Positions 10,067-19,058 of a stretch of 64,000 nucleotides of DNA are shown in pieces. The DNA is from Tamlana sp. I1 (lineage in GTDB: Bacteria; Bacteroidota; Bacteroidia; Flavobacteriales; Flavobacteriaceae). Both the position numbers and the translations under genes were made by a program. Location: NCBI RefSeq assembly GCF_015355625.1, contig NZ_JACLAF010000012.1, positions 1 to 64,000 on the forward strand. The letters are read 5' to 3'. The notes beneath the pieces are model-generated. The model was not told the DNA's origin and made no database searches. It worked only from the letters and a program-made list of their open reading frames with translations. Positions within the stretch are counted from its first letter, which is position 1; each line of letters begins with the position of its first letter.

Positions 10067-11521
10067 TTATTTTTTTAACCAATTTCCAGAGAAATCGCAA
10101 TCTCTATATTCGCCACTAATTTTAATGTATGTATCTAAAATATGTTCCTCCTGCCAAGCATCAATCGCCTTGATTTTCTTTTCATCAAGAGCTAAATCTT
10201 TTATTTTTATATAATCACGACCATAATCAGCTTCATGCTCATCAATTCTATCGGTAATTTTTAAAATTTTAAATTTAACTTTTCCCGTTCTGTCTTCTTC
10301 TCTCAAAACCATACTTAACTCGTCGTCTTTTAAGTTCTGAATTTGAGAATACAATTCTGGATCCATACGGGTTAACTCAAAATTATAATCTTGTGTTGTT
10401 GGATTTATTAATTGTCCGCCATCAAATTTAGTTTCCTTTTCATCACTCACTTCTCTTGCGGCATCGGCAAAAGTAATGTCGCCATCTATAATACGTTTTC
10501 TAACTTTTTCTAAACGGTCTTTGGCTTCAGCAACTGCTTTATCCGATACTTTTGGAATTAAAAGAATGTGGGCCACATCATATTCCTGACCTCTAATTTT
10601 TTCTAACATAATAATATGATAGCCAAAATCGGTTTCAAAAGGCTCTGATATTTCACCCTCTTGTAGCGAAAAAGCCACTTGCCTAAACTCTTTAACCATT
10701 TTAGGTTTTTTTCTATTAAGCGTATATTTTCCACCCTTACTTGCCGATCCAGGGTCATCGGAATACAACACTGCTTTAGAACGGAAACTTGCTCCGTTTT
10801 CTATAATATCTTGTTTAAATCCTTTTAAACGATCGATAATTTTTTGTTTTTCTTCTTCTGAAACCTGTGGTTCTGCTACAATTTGAGCCACTTTAAGTTC
10901 GGTACCAAAAACAGGACGTTCTTCTTCAGGAATTTTATTAAAAAAGGTTCTTACTTCTTCAGGAGTTATTTCTACATTTTCAATAATTTGAGCTTGCATT
11001 CTTTGTGCCAATTCGTTGGCTTTATTAATCTCAAACATTTCTTCTCTAAAACTTTTTTCGTCTTCTTTATTATAAAACTCTAAAAGCTTTTCCATAGAAC
11101 CGTTTGTTTGCTGTAAAAATTGTTCGATTTGATAATCGACATTTTTTCTAATTTCAGCATCGGAAACAGGAATACTATCTTGAATAGCGTGGTGCGCATA
11201 TAATTTACGCTCTAACATTAAGCCAAATAAATTACAATCGTCTACCCCTTCTAAAGAACCGCCAGCGGCTTTAATTTGTTCTCTTTCTTTTTTAATATCC
11301 GAATCTAATACAATATAATCACCAACTACTGCAGCAACACCATCAACCTTTTTAGCATTTTGACTCTTGGTTGTATCTACTGCTTTAACAGCTTCTGCGA
11401 CCTCTTCCTCTTCAATAATCTCCTGAGCAGACATAACACCTACTGAAAGAAGTGTTATGCATAAAACCAAAATGTGTTTCAAATTATTTATAAATTTCAA
11501 ATTGTTTATTTTTAATGGCAT
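10067..11521 (-). CDS. Periplasmic peptidylprolyl isomerase, SurA-like
   Basis: This is an exported foldase with the SurA architecture: signal peptide (ending near VMSAQ), a SurA N-terminal chaperone region (about residues 55-190), then two parvulin (PpiC) domains around residues 205-305 and 310-410. Parvulin hallmarks include GSASKGGKYTLNRK, FSLQEGEISEPFETDFGYH and DVAHILLI. In the family such proteins guide outer-membrane beta-barrel proteins through the periplasm. I chose the ATG at 11521, which gives a normal signal peptide; an ATG at 11542 would add seven residues. Either start overlaps the end of the upstream lipoprotein gene (stop at 11484), which points to translational coupling. Confidence 0.88.
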   Translation of the reverse strand: MPLKINNLKFINNLKHILVLCITLLSVGVMSAQEIIEEEEVAEAVKAVDTTKSQNAKKVDGVAAVVGDYIVLDSDIKKEREQIKAAGGSLEGVDDCNLFGLMLERKLYAHHAIQDSIPVSDAEIRKNVDYQIEQFLQQTNGSMEKLLEFYNKEDEKSFREEMFEINKANELAQRMQAQIIENVEITPEEVRTFFNKIPEEERPVFGTELKVAQIVAEPQVSEEEKQKIIDRLKGFKQDIIENGASFRSKAVLYSDDPGSASKGGKYTLNRKKPKMVKEFRQVAFSLQEGEISEPFETDFGYHIIMLEKIRGQEYDVAHILLIPKVSDKAVAEAKDRLEKVRKRIIDGDITFADAAREVSDEKETKFDGGQLINPTTQDYNFELTRMDPELYSQIQNLKDDELSMVLREEDRTGKVKFKILKITDRIDEHEADYGRDYIKIKDLALDEKKIKAIDAWQEEHILDTYIKISGEYRDCDFSGNWLKK

Positions 11522-12335
11522 CTTTAGTAATGTCTTTTTCAATATCTTTAATTAATTCCAGCTTGCGTTTGTTAATGACTATTTGATCTATAGTAGGCTT
11601 AACATACTCTAACGGCGCTGTGTTGTTGCGTAATAACACATCGTTAATCTGCATCAAATATACTCCTAATGAATCTTTGAGCTGTATAAAATTAGATTTT
11701 TTTAACAGTTCATCTTTATTTTCAGGAGTAACCGCTGGTATTTTCTTTATTACCTGACTTAATTTAATCCAGATAGAGTCGTTTAAGGAGTAAGATTTAA
11801 ACTGAATTGAAATTGAATCCAAGATCCTTTTATCTGAACTTTCATAGCGCTCAAATCGTGTTTTTATATTGCTATAATCGATAATATTTTCATCAACGTG
11901 AATGTATCGAAACTTTATAAGCTCTTCGTTTAATTTGAAAACTTCCTTGTTGTTTTCATAATACTTTTCAGCTTCCTCAAGAGTTACCAAAGTATCTATA
12001 CTGCGTTTCACTAAAGCTTGAATATAGGCTTTTGCGTATAAATCGTTTTTATATTGAACAACAAGCTTATTAAAAGCATCTTGTTTTTTCTGACTTAAAT
12101 TTAGCATCGCGCCATCAACCAACAACTGCTGCGTTGCCCAACGGTTTATAAAATTATGAACAATTAAAGTACTATCGGCAACCGAAGCATCCTGAGGCAC
12201 TAAGCCTTCAATATCTTCAGGAAACAAGTAGCTTGTATTTACTCGTGCCACGGCATTACTGTAGTCTTCCGGTTTATTAAAATAATCGCAAGACACGGCC
12301 AATACAAGTAATAATATGCTGAATTTTATACGCAC
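11484..12335 (-). CDS. Lipoprotein, peptidylprolyl isomerase-related
   Basis: This 283-residue lipoprotein has a short signal and lipobox (LLLVLAVSC, Cys at about residue 16). The body is helical and charged and resembles the chaperone-type N-terminal region of PpiC/SurA proteins. I do not see the conserved parvulin catalytic segments that its two neighbours have, so it may be a foldase without isomerase activity. It lies between two clear parvulin genes: 5 nt after the upstream one and overlapping the downstream one. Its role is inferred from this context to be assistance in envelope protein folding. Confidence 0.75.
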   Translation of the reverse strand: MRIKFSILLLVLAVSCDYFNKPEDYSNAVARVNTSYLFPEDIEGLVPQDASVADSTLIVHNFINRWATQQLLVDGAMLNLSQKKQDAFNKLVVQYKNDLYAKAYIQALVKRSIDTLVTLEEAEKYYENNKEVFKLNEELIKFRYIHVDENIIDYSNIKTRFERYESSDKRILDSISIQFKSYSLNDSIWIKLSQVIKKIPAVTPENKDELLKKSNFIQLKDSLGVYLMQINDVLLRNNTAPLEYVKPTIDQIVINKRKLELIKDIEKDITKDAIKNKQFEIYK

Positions 12336-12340
12336 TTTTT

Positions 12341-14296
12341 TTATTTAAGTTGATCTTTTACTTTTTCGAAAACTTCTTGATTGACTGTTACTTCGTATTT
12401 ATTTCCTAATTCGTCAATCCACTTTTGCTCCTTAATTGTTTGATAATCGTTCACCACTGCACCTTTTGAGTCCTCGAAAGATTTTTGAGAGGCAGGTAAA
12501 ATATCTTTAACCTGAACCACCACATAACCCCCGTTATGTTTTAGTATTTTAGAAACCCCTTTTTGGAATTGAAAATCTTTAGGCAATCCTTGATGACTTT
12601 CGTCCATAATACCTGAAGTAAAAATAACATCAACAGTATCGTTTTTATTGATCTGAGACTTTATAGTTTCTAAATCGGTATTTTGTTTAAGCAATTTAGC
12701 TACTTGTTTAAGTGTTTTTTTCTTTGATGAAGATGCAATTACAGCATCAATACGTTCTGGAAACATGTAGCTTTCTTTATGCGAATCATAATGATTTCTA
12801 ATTGCAATAGAATCTGTTTTAGCTGTATTCCAAATGGTATTTTCCATTAATTCAAACAGTAATAAGCCATCTCGATATTCACTAATAATATTAGCATATT
12901 CTGGGTTTTCGCTTTCTAAATGCGCTTCTTGATATTGCATCAAGTTCGTTTTTAGAAACTCTTCATACTTTGAATCCACCAATGTTTCAATTGGCATTTT
13001 TTGTCTCGAGCGGTTTTGTGTACTAAGTAAATAATCGGCAAAATCTTTGTATTTAAATTTTGCATCTCCTATTACTACCAAAATGTCATCTGCTTTAAAA
13101 CCGTTTGGTATTGCCCAACCATTTTTAAAATAAGAATCGTTTAAAATAGATTCAAAATACGCCAAGGCAGGTTGGTTTTTAGTAACCCCGTATTTCTTTT
13201 TTAAGTTATCCACTAAGGCTTCATCTATTAACTTAGACCTTGGGTCGCGTTTTACTTTTTCGATTAATTCAGGTTTCATGGTTTCAAAATCGGGCATGAA
13301 TTTCTTGCCGTTAAGCTTCACAATATGCCAGCCAAATTTCGATTGAAATGGCGTTGAAACATCACCAACATTTTCTAAACTAAACGCAACGTCTTCAAAT
13401 TCTGGAACACTTAATTGCCCTCTACTTAATGACGGTAACGCTCCACCTTTTGCTGCTGAATTTTTATCTTCTGAAAATTGCTTAGCTAAATCCTCAAAAG
13501 CTTCACCTTGATTTAATTTCTTATATATTTCATTAATTCTTTGTTCTGCCTTTTGAGCGATAGAATCGGTGTCGTTAGGCTTGGTTAGAATCATAATATG
13601 TGCCACTTCACGCTCTCCTTCCGATTTACGCTTATCGTTAACCTTCACAATATGATAACCAAACGACGATCTAAACGGCATAGAAATCTCACCTACTTTT
13701 GTATTATATGCAGCGCTTTCAAACTCGTAAACCATTTTAAATCCAGAGAAATAACCTAATTTTTCGCCGTAAATGGTTTTTCCGTTGTGTACTTCGCTTC
13801 TAACCTTTTCAAAACCTTCAGACAATGCTCTATCACGTATTTTTAAAATTTCGTTATAAGCAGCTAGTGTGTCTTGTGGTAGGGCGTTTGCAGAAAGTTT
13901 TACAAGAATATGATCGGCATTTACATCATAAGACAAACGTTCGTAGGCCTCTTCAACTAAAGCTTCGGTAACCTTAGATTCTGAAATATAATTTTGAGCC
14001 AGTTGTTTTTTGTAGCTTTCTAATTCCTTTTGATAAGCCTGTTTTTCATGAAAGCCTAAACTTCTAGCTTCTTGAATTTTTAACTTATAACTGGTGAATA
14101 ATTTTAAGTATTCGTCAACATTTTTTTGAGATTCATCTTGAACTAAGTCTAAATTCTTTTGATATACACGAATAAATTCTGAAGCATACACAGACTCGTC
14201 GCCAACTGTAAATAGCACCTCTTCTTCAACAGTTTGTGCCTGAACAATAAGAACAAACAATACTGAAAGTAGTGTGAAAAAATGTTTCAATTTCAT
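12341..14296 (-). CDS. Peptidylprolyl isomerase with two parvulin domains
   Basis: This 651-residue exported protein starts with a signal peptide (MKLKHFFTLLSVLFVLIVQAQ). Two parvulin domains follow. The first (about residues 125-225) has ADHILVKL and FRSSFGYHIVKV. The second (about 230-335) has REVAHIMILTKP, SAAKGGALPSLSRGQL and FQSKFGWHIVKL. The remaining 300 residues have no motif I recognise, though they include a helical segment like the N-terminal region of such proteins. It is the first gene of a four-gene minus-strand operon (this gene, lipoprotein, SurA-like protein, MoxR) and has a good promoter upstream. The function is periplasmic protein folding, probably of outer-membrane proteins. 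Confidence 0.88.
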   Translation of the reverse strand: MKLKHFFTLLSVLFVLIVQAQTVEEEVLFTVGDESVYASEFIRVYQKNLDLVQDESQKNVDEYLKLFTSYKLKIQEARSLGFHEKQAYQKELESYKKQLAQNYISESKVTEALVEEAYERLSYDVNADHILVKLSANALPQDTLAAYNEILKIRDRALSEGFEKVRSEVHNGKTIYGEKLGYFSGFKMVYEFESAAYNTKVGEISMPFRSSFGYHIVKVNDKRKSEGEREVAHIMILTKPNDTDSIAQKAEQRINEIYKKLNQGEAFEDLAKQFSEDKNSAAKGGALPSLSRGQLSVPEFEDVAFSLENVGDVSTPFQSKFGWHIVKLNGKKFMPDFETMKPELIEKVKRDPRSKLIDEALVDNLKKKYGVTKNQPALAYFESILNDSYFKNGWAIPNGFKADDILVVIGDAKFKYKDFADYLLSTQNRSRQKMPIETLVDSKYEEFLKTNLMQYQEAHLESENPEYANIISEYRDGLLLFELMENTIWNTAKTDSIAIRNHYDSHKESYMFPERIDAVIASSSKKKTLKQVAKLLKQNTDLETIKSQINKNDTVDVIFTSGIMDESHQGLPKDFQFQKGVSKILKHNGGYVVVQVKDILPASQKSFEDSKGAVVNDYQTIKEQKWIDELGNKYEVTVNQEVFEKVKDQLK

Positions 14297-14321
14297 AGGG
14301 TCAAAATATTTTAAATAGTTA

Positions 14322-14351
14322 CAAAAATAGTAATATAAACGTAGATAACAA
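14322..14351 (-). promoter_or_regulatory. Promoter of the parvulin operon
   Basis: On the minus strand a TTG (14349-14351) is followed after 19 bp by TATTTTTG (14322-14329). Both elements and the spacing match the Bacteroidota housekeeping promoter (TTG/TTTG, 17-23 bp, TAnnTTTG). Transcription should start near 14315, leaving a leader of about 20 nt before the ATG at 14296. Confidence 0.7.
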
Positions 14352-14454
14352 GTTGTTTTATCAACGATTAAAAACGGCTAATATTTCAATCTTACTTTTA
14401 TAATTTTCAACATGAAAATTATGTATTTTTACAATCCATTTAAGACAACAATGC

Positions 14455-14694
14455 ATGCGAAAACTTAAACTAATTTGGGACTTTCACGGGCCAAATGCGA
14501 CTAAAACAGCCGAACACCATAACATCCATTTAAAAGAATATATTAAAATAGAAAATCTGGATGCAAACATTACAGGTTTTACCACATTAAGTGACATGCA
14601 CGCTATTGCATTTTTAGTTGTAAATGAAAGTGATATGAGACCTGTTCGAGATGCTTTAAAACCACATCGAGGTCAAGTTTTTTCTGAAGAATAA
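14455..14694 (+). CDS. Small conserved protein of unknown function
   Basis: This is a 79-residue soluble protein with no signal peptide, beginning MRKLKLIWDFHGPNA. It contains a DMHAIAFLVV segment and a C-terminal DALKPHRGQVF. The His-rich, ferredoxin-like alternation of strands and helices suggests a compact alpha/beta fold, but I do not recognise a named family. Codon use and composition look like those of neighbouring genes. It diverges from the parvulin operon; TATTTTTA at 14424-14431 is one base off the -7 consensus and lies 23 bp before the ATG. The start is the second of two nearby ATGs (14451 is out of frame). Confidence 0.7.
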   Translation: MRKLKLIWDFHGPNATKTAEHHNIHLKEYIKIENLDANITGFTTLSDMHAIAFLVVNESDMRPVRDALKPHRGQVFSEE

Positions 14695-14771
14695 AGTGTA
14701 GAATCTTAATAAACGGAAATGGGTAGTCACTTTTAATCTATTTTCATTTGCTTCAAAAAAACACCCCTATA

Positions 14772-14802
14772 ATCCCCTAAAGGGGATATTCCTTACCAAG
14801 GA
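14772..14802. repeat. Tandem small hairpins, CCCCTAAAGGGG type
   Basis: ATCCCC (14772-14777) pairs with GGGGAT (14782-14787), and TCCTT (14790-14794) pairs with AAGGA (14798-14802). The preceding text is ACACCCCTATA. Words of this CCCCTAAAGGGG type recur in flavobacterial intergenic regions, so this looks like a worn copy of such a repeat. Without a T-run it is a poor terminator. Confidence 0.4.
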
Positions 14803-14943
14803 TCTTTAGAATTAGTACATTATTTTAAACTACCATTATAACTTTTTTCATGAATTTGAATTGAGAATATACAGTTATCTCTTGGTAATTATTTTAAGCT
14901 AGGATACCTCTAGATGACAAAAACTTCACTACTAAAACAACCT

Positions 14944-15171
14944 CTATTTAGGAAACCGCTGTTTTATATCTCGAATAATAGATTCCAAGCCGTTTAACTT
15001 TAGTTCGTAAACCTGTTCTAACATAGTACCTAGTTTCCCTTTTGGAAATCCTTTATTGTGGTACCACACAATATAATACTCTGGCAAATCAATTAAATAG
15101 CGGTCTTTATACTTGCCAAAAGGCATTTTTGTATGTGCTAAATCTATTAGGAATTGTTTATCTGGGAGCAT
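14944..15171 (-). CDS. DUF3820 family protein
   Basis: This 75-residue soluble protein matches the DUF3820 family by its core MPFGKYKDRYLIDLPEYYI followed by WYHNKGFPKGKLG. The family is short and widespread and has been proposed to be nucleic-acid or exonuclease associated, but its role is not established. It is transcribed alone on the minus strand, with the long palindromic element immediately upstream. Confidence 0.85.
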   Translation of the reverse strand: MLPDKQFLIDLAHTKMPFGKYKDRYLIDLPEYYIVWYHNKGFPKGKLGTMLEQVYELKLNGLESIIRDIKQRFPK

Positions 15172-15210
15172 ATTTTTATGGAAGTACGGCCTGTTAGGCT
15201 CAAATAAAAA

Positions 15211-15333
15211 GACTATCTAAAAAGTATATTTAATATCATATTGTGTTTGTCGAAATACTACCAACTACTAATCAATATTAGTTTCGAAAAACTCAATATG
15301 ACAAATCAAATGTAACTGACTTTTCAGATAGTC
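15211..15333. repeat. Long imperfect inverted repeat, dispersed palindromic element
   Basis: The outer arms GACTATCTAAAAAG (15211-15224) and CTTTTCAGATAGTC (15320-15333) pair with one mismatch. Inside them CATATTG (15237-15243) pairs with CAATATG (15294-15300), and CGAAA near 15251 pairs with TTTCG near 15282. Arms of about 50 nt therefore align with a few gaps around a centre near 15265. Words such as TCATATTGAG and TCGAAA occur in a palindromic intergenic repeat that I associate with many flavobacterial genomes, and this looks like a degenerate member. It lies between the DUF3820 and LysM genes and encodes nothing. It could fold as a transcript hairpin at the 3' end of the LysM gene. Confidence 0.6.
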
Positions 15334-15354
15334 TCCTGTTTATAAAGTTACAAG

Positions 15355-17283
15355 TTAATCTTCAGCATTAACTATTCTTAAGTTTTCATGCTTTACTAAG
15401 TAAGCAGTATCGTTATAATACCCCCCTTGGCGCTCCTTTTTATAAGCAAATTTATTCTCAACATATTCTGTTAAAAGTGGTTGACTTGCTGAACTGTATA
15501 AATCTTTAGAAGACACTAAACGTAAAACAACATCCATCGTTAAATCGAAACCTTTTACAGCACGTTTGTTTGGAATGGTTTTGTATTGCTTGTTATATGC
15601 GCTTACAAATGAATTCTTTTCGTTTTCATCATATTCTTTTGAACCTGTCGCAAAATGAAATTGAAGTTTAGATAAATGATTATTGTTAATTTGATCGCCT
15701 TCGAATGCTGAGTTTATATTAGTGGTAACCAAAGTAATATTAACAGCTTCTTGCTCTAATTCTTTGTCTGCTTTTTTAATTAAAGACGCCAAAATACTTG
15801 TAACATTAGAAGCAAAACCTTCGTTTTTAGTTTCTAAAAACACCACATTTTTTCCTGGTTTTAACTTTTTTTCTATGTCTTCTCTTGTTACAAAAAACTC
15901 ATCTTCTCCTTTTTTATTAAGTCTAGATTGGACATGTTGTGCGCCAACAAACTCTTGTCTTATTGAATTTGCAATGGCACTTGTTTTAGAATCCGATACA
16001 ATTAATACATTATTTACCGTATCTGATTTTACAAAATTTATAACTTTCTTCTTTAATAATTCATCTGAAGGTCTAGACTGAAACACATTATCACGTAGCT
16101 TCAAATTTAAGCCAATTGGAGATACTACTGGAATATGATTAGAATTTAATTCGGAAGCTGCTTTAGTAAAACACATAGATGTTAGCGGACCAATAACAGC
16201 ATCGACATCATCAAAATTATTATCATTAATTATTTTGGAAACTTCACTTACTGTGTTTTTAGTATCGTAAACATCGACTTTTAGAGATATGCCTAATTTT
16301 TTCAAGGAATCGATAGCTACTAAAACGCCTGTGTAAAAATCCAATGACGCATTTAAATACGGATCACTGTTTATCGCTTTTTTGGACTCGTCAACAGTAT
16401 TAAAATCGACACGATTTAAACGAAAAGGCAACATAATCGCAATACGCTTTGAACTAAAATCTACAATACTATCTGTTAAATTTACTTTTTCAATAGTCGA
16501 ACCTCCGGTAATTGGAGCGATTTCTTCTGAAAACGGAATCTTTAGAATCATTCCTGATTTTAAACCTGTTTCGGCCACCTCTGGATTAAGTGCTTCAATT
16601 TCAGACTGCTCTAAACCTAACTTTATTTTCAACCTATAAAAGCCTTCTTTAGGTAATACTTTATAGTAGCTATATTTATCATCAACCACTTTCTCTTCAG
16701 TATCATCCAGATTTGGAACTTTTAAAATCTGACCTTCCTTTAAAACATCACCCATATCTGGGTTTAAGGCTTCCAACTCTTTTAAAGTGATTCCAAATTT
16801 ATAAGCCACACGCCATTTGCCTTCTTTTGGCAAAACCGTATATAATTTTGTTGGTTTCTCTTCCTCAATAACTTCTGTAACTTTATAAACTGGAATTTGA
16901 AGTTTATCGCCTTTTCGTAAAGGTTCTGCGTACAAAAAGGTATTGTGTTTTTTAAGTTCGCTTTCGGTTACATTGTACTCTTTTGTTAAACTGTAAAGCG
17001 TTTCCTTACGTTTAACTCGGTGCGATTTAAAACCTTGAAGTTCTTTTGTAACTGTAATATTAGGTTTATCGGCTTTAGAAATTGGAATAATTAAAACAGT
17101 ATTAGGTTTTAATTCCTTTTTAGCATCTGGGTTTAACTTATAAATTTCGGTTGGAGTTACATAGTATTTTGCTGCAATGCCTTCAATCGTTTCTCCTTTT
17201 TTTACGTTATGTGTGCTAAAATTTTGAGCTTTAACAGATATAAAGCTAAAAACAAAAACCAGTACTAAAAATATTCTATTCAT
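15355..17283 (-). CDS. LysM-repeat protein with periplasmic-binding fold
   Basis: This is a 642-residue exported protein. A signal peptide (MNRIFLVLVFVFSFISVKAQ) is followed by LysM-type peptidoglycan-binding repeats at about residues 24-68, 88-132, 148-190 and 206-250 (for example HNVKKGETIEGIAAKYYVT and HRVKRKETLYSLTKEYNVT). From about residue 280 there is a type 1 periplasmic-binding fold like that of amino-acid ABC substrate-binding proteins (IAIMLPFRLNRVDF, DAVIGPLTS). No ABC permease or ATPase lies nearby, so it is unlikely to serve a transporter. It more likely acts at the cell wall, with the binding fold sensing a ligand or holding a partner. It is downstream of guaA, beyond that gene's terminator. 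Confidence 0.85.
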   Translation of the reverse strand: MNRIFLVLVFVFSFISVKAQNFSTHNVKKGETIEGIAAKYYVTPTEIYKLNPDAKKELKPNTVLIIPISKADKPNITVTKELQGFKSHRVKRKETLYSLTKEYNVTESELKKHNTFLYAEPLRKGDKLQIPVYKVTEVIEEEKPTKLYTVLPKEGKWRVAYKFGITLKELEALNPDMGDVLKEGQILKVPNLDDTEEKVVDDKYSYYKVLPKEGFYRLKIKLGLEQSEIEALNPEVAETGLKSGMILKIPFSEEIAPITGGSTIEKVNLTDSIVDFSSKRIAIMLPFRLNRVDFNTVDESKKAINSDPYLNASLDFYTGVLVAIDSLKKLGISLKVDVYDTKNTVSEVSKIINDNNFDDVDAVIGPLTSMCFTKAASELNSNHIPVVSPIGLNLKLRDNVFQSRPSDELLKKKVINFVKSDTVNNVLIVSDSKTSAIANSIRQEFVGAQHVQSRLNKKGEDEFFVTREDIEKKLKPGKNVVFLETKNEGFASNVTSILASLIKKADKELEQEAVNITLVTTNINSAFEGDQINNNHLSKLQFHFATGSKEYDENEKNSFVSAYNKQYKTIPNKRAVKGFDLTMDVVLRLVSSKDLYSSASQPLLTEYVENKFAYKKERQGGYYNDTAYLVKHENLRIVNAED

Positions 17284-17352
17284 AAATTTGTTATAATCTT
17301 CTGAGATAAATATAATAAAACGTCATTAACTTGAACGCCTAAACTTCATTTT

Positions 17353-17378
17353 AAAAAAAGGATGCTATAAACATCCTT
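17353..17378 (-). terminator. Intrinsic terminator of guaA
   Basis: AAGGATG and CATCCTT form a stem with a 7-nt loop. On the minus strand it is followed by a run of seven Ts. It lies about 85 nt past the guaA stop. Confidence 0.7.
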
Positions 17379-17462
17379 CTTTTTTAAAACATATATTGTG
17401 CCACAAAACGGTATAAAAATTCTTTTATTAAAATGAAAATTTCTCGTTTTATAGACCTTTTA

Positions 17463-18998
17463 CTATTCCCACTCGATAGTTGCAGGCGGTTTAGAACTAA
17501 TGTCGTAAACTACTCTATTAACGCCTTTAACTTTATTTATTATGTCGTTTGATGTTTTTTGTAAGAATTCGTATGGTAAATTTACCCAATCGGCAGTCAT
17601 ACCATCGGTGCTTTCTACTGCACGAAGCGCTACACATTTTTCGTATGTACGCTCGTCGCCCATAACACCAACACTATTTACAGGCAGTAACATAGCGCCC
17701 GCTTGCCAAACTTTATCGTATAAGCCCCATTCTTTAAGTCCGTTGATAAAAATAGCATCAACTTCTTGAAGAATACGTACTTTTTCGGCAGTAATATCGC
17801 CTAAAATACGAATTCCCAAACCTGGACCAGGAAAAGGATGACGCCCTAATAACTCAGGATCGATACCTAAAGTAGCTCCAACACGTCTTACCTCATCTTT
17901 AAAAATAGCTCTTAAAGGCTCTACGATTTTAAGTTTCATAAAATCGGGTAATCCACCAACATTATGGTGACTTTTAATGGTTGCTGAAGGGCCTCCGGTT
18001 GCCGAAACACTTTCAATAACATCTGGATAAATTGTGCCTTGCGCTAAAAATTTTACATCGGTTAATTTATGGGCTTCATCATCAAAAACTTCAATAAAAG
18101 CATTACCAATGGCTTTACGTTTTAGCTCAGGATCTTCAAGTCCTGCTAAAGCTGCAAGAAAACGATCGGAAGCATCAACGCCTTTTACGTTAAGTCCCAT
18201 CCCTTCATATTGCTTTAAAACGCTTTCGAATTCGTTTTTACGAAGCAAGCCATTATTTACGAAAATACAGTATAAGTTTTTGCCAATAGCTTTATTTAAA
18301 AGCACTGCGGCAACTGTAGAATCTACACCTCCTGAAAGTCCTAAAACTACTTTTTCATTTCCAACTTTTGCTTGAATGGCTTCAACGGTTTCTTCAACAA
18401 AAGAATCTGGTGTCCAATCTTGTTTCAGTCCAGCAATATGAACTAAAAAGTTTTCTAGCAATTGTTTGCCATCTGTTGAGTGATATACCTCTGGATGAAA
18501 TTGAATAGCATAAGTTGTTTCTCCTTCAATTTTATAAGCCGCATTTTTCACATCATGTGTACTAGCTAATAAAACCCCGTTTGAAGGTAGTTTTTTTATA
18601 GTATCTGAATGGCTCATCCAAACTTGGCTGCCTTCATTAATATTTTCAAAAAACGCTTCACCAGATTCAATAAACGATAAATTAGCACGACCATACTCTC
18701 TGGTGTTTGATGGTGCTACTTCGCCGCCTGAAAAATGAGCTAAATACTGCGCACCGTAACAAACGGCAAGCATAGGTTTTACCCCTCTAATCGCAGATAA
18801 TTCTGGATGTAAAGCATCTTCTCCTCTTACAGAATTAGGGCTCCCAGAAAGAATAACAGCTTTGTATTCATCTAGGTTGGTTGGAATTTTGTTAAATGGA
18901 TGTATTTCGGAGTAAATGTTGAGTTCTCTAACTCTACGGGCAATAAGTTGTGTGTATTGCGATCCGAAGTCTAATATAAGTACCTTATCATGTTGCAT
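17463..18998 (-). CDS. guaA: GMP synthase (glutamine-hydrolysing)
   Basis: This is the last step of GMP synthesis: XMP, ATP and glutamine give GMP. The protein is 511 residues. The class I glutamine amidotransferase domain has its nucleophile in [14 protein letters not shown] (Cys 80) and the His-Glu pair in [10 protein letters not shown]. The ATP-pyrophosphatase domain carries [10 protein letters not shown], and the dimerisation domain ends with the typical [10 protein letters not shown] start at the ATG at 18998. The TTG two codons earlier (19002-19004) is open in frame but is part of a perfect -7 promoter box, so it is unlikely to be translated. IMP dehydrogenase, which makes its substrate, is about 21 kb away. 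Confidence 0.97.
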   Translation of the reverse strand: MQHDKVLILDFGSQYTQLIARRVRELNIYSEIHPFNKIPTNLDEYKAVILSGSPNSVRGEDALHPELSAIRGVKPMLAVCYGAQYLAHFSGGEVAPSNTREYGRANLSFIESGEAFFENINEGSQVWMSHSDTIKKLPSNGVLLASTHDVKNAAYKIEGETTYAIQFHPEVYHSTDGKQLLENFLVHIAGLKQDWTPDSFVEETVEAIQAKVGNEKVVLGLSGGVDSTVAAVLLNKAIGKNLYCIFVNNGLLRKNEFESVLKQYEGMGLNVKGVDASDRFLAALAGLEDPELKRKAIGNAFIEVFDDEAHKLTDVKFLAQGTIYPDVIESVSATGGPSATIKSHHNVGGLPDFMKLKIVEPLRAIFKDEVRRVGATLGIDPELLGRHPFPGPGLGIRILGDITAEKVRILQEVDAIFINGLKEWGLYDKVWQAGAMLLPVNSVGVMGDERTYEKCVALRAVESTDGMTADWVNLPYEFLQKTSNDIINKVKGVNRVVYDISSKPPATIEWE

Positions 18999-19001
18999 GC
19001 G

Positions 19002-19009
19002 CAAAAATA
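19002..19009 (-). promoter_or_regulatory. Candidate -7 box of guaA, implying a very short leader
   Basis: TATTTTTG on the minus strand matches TAnnTTTG and ends only 3 bp before the guaA ATG. Transcription would start at or within a base or two of the start codon. No -33 box is seen at normal spacing. Confidence 0.4.
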
Positions 19010-19058
19010 GGAATTGATTTTTTATTGACGAATTACCTGTCCAGTTTTTTATATTTTT

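Noticed and set aside
15211-15333. Insertion sequence or transposon end
   Set aside because: There is no transposase frame nearby; the inverted repeat is short and imperfect and better fits a dispersed palindromic element.
19002-19004. TTG start codon for guaA
   Set aside because: It is part of a perfect -7 promoter box, and the ATG at 18998 gives the normal family N-terminus.
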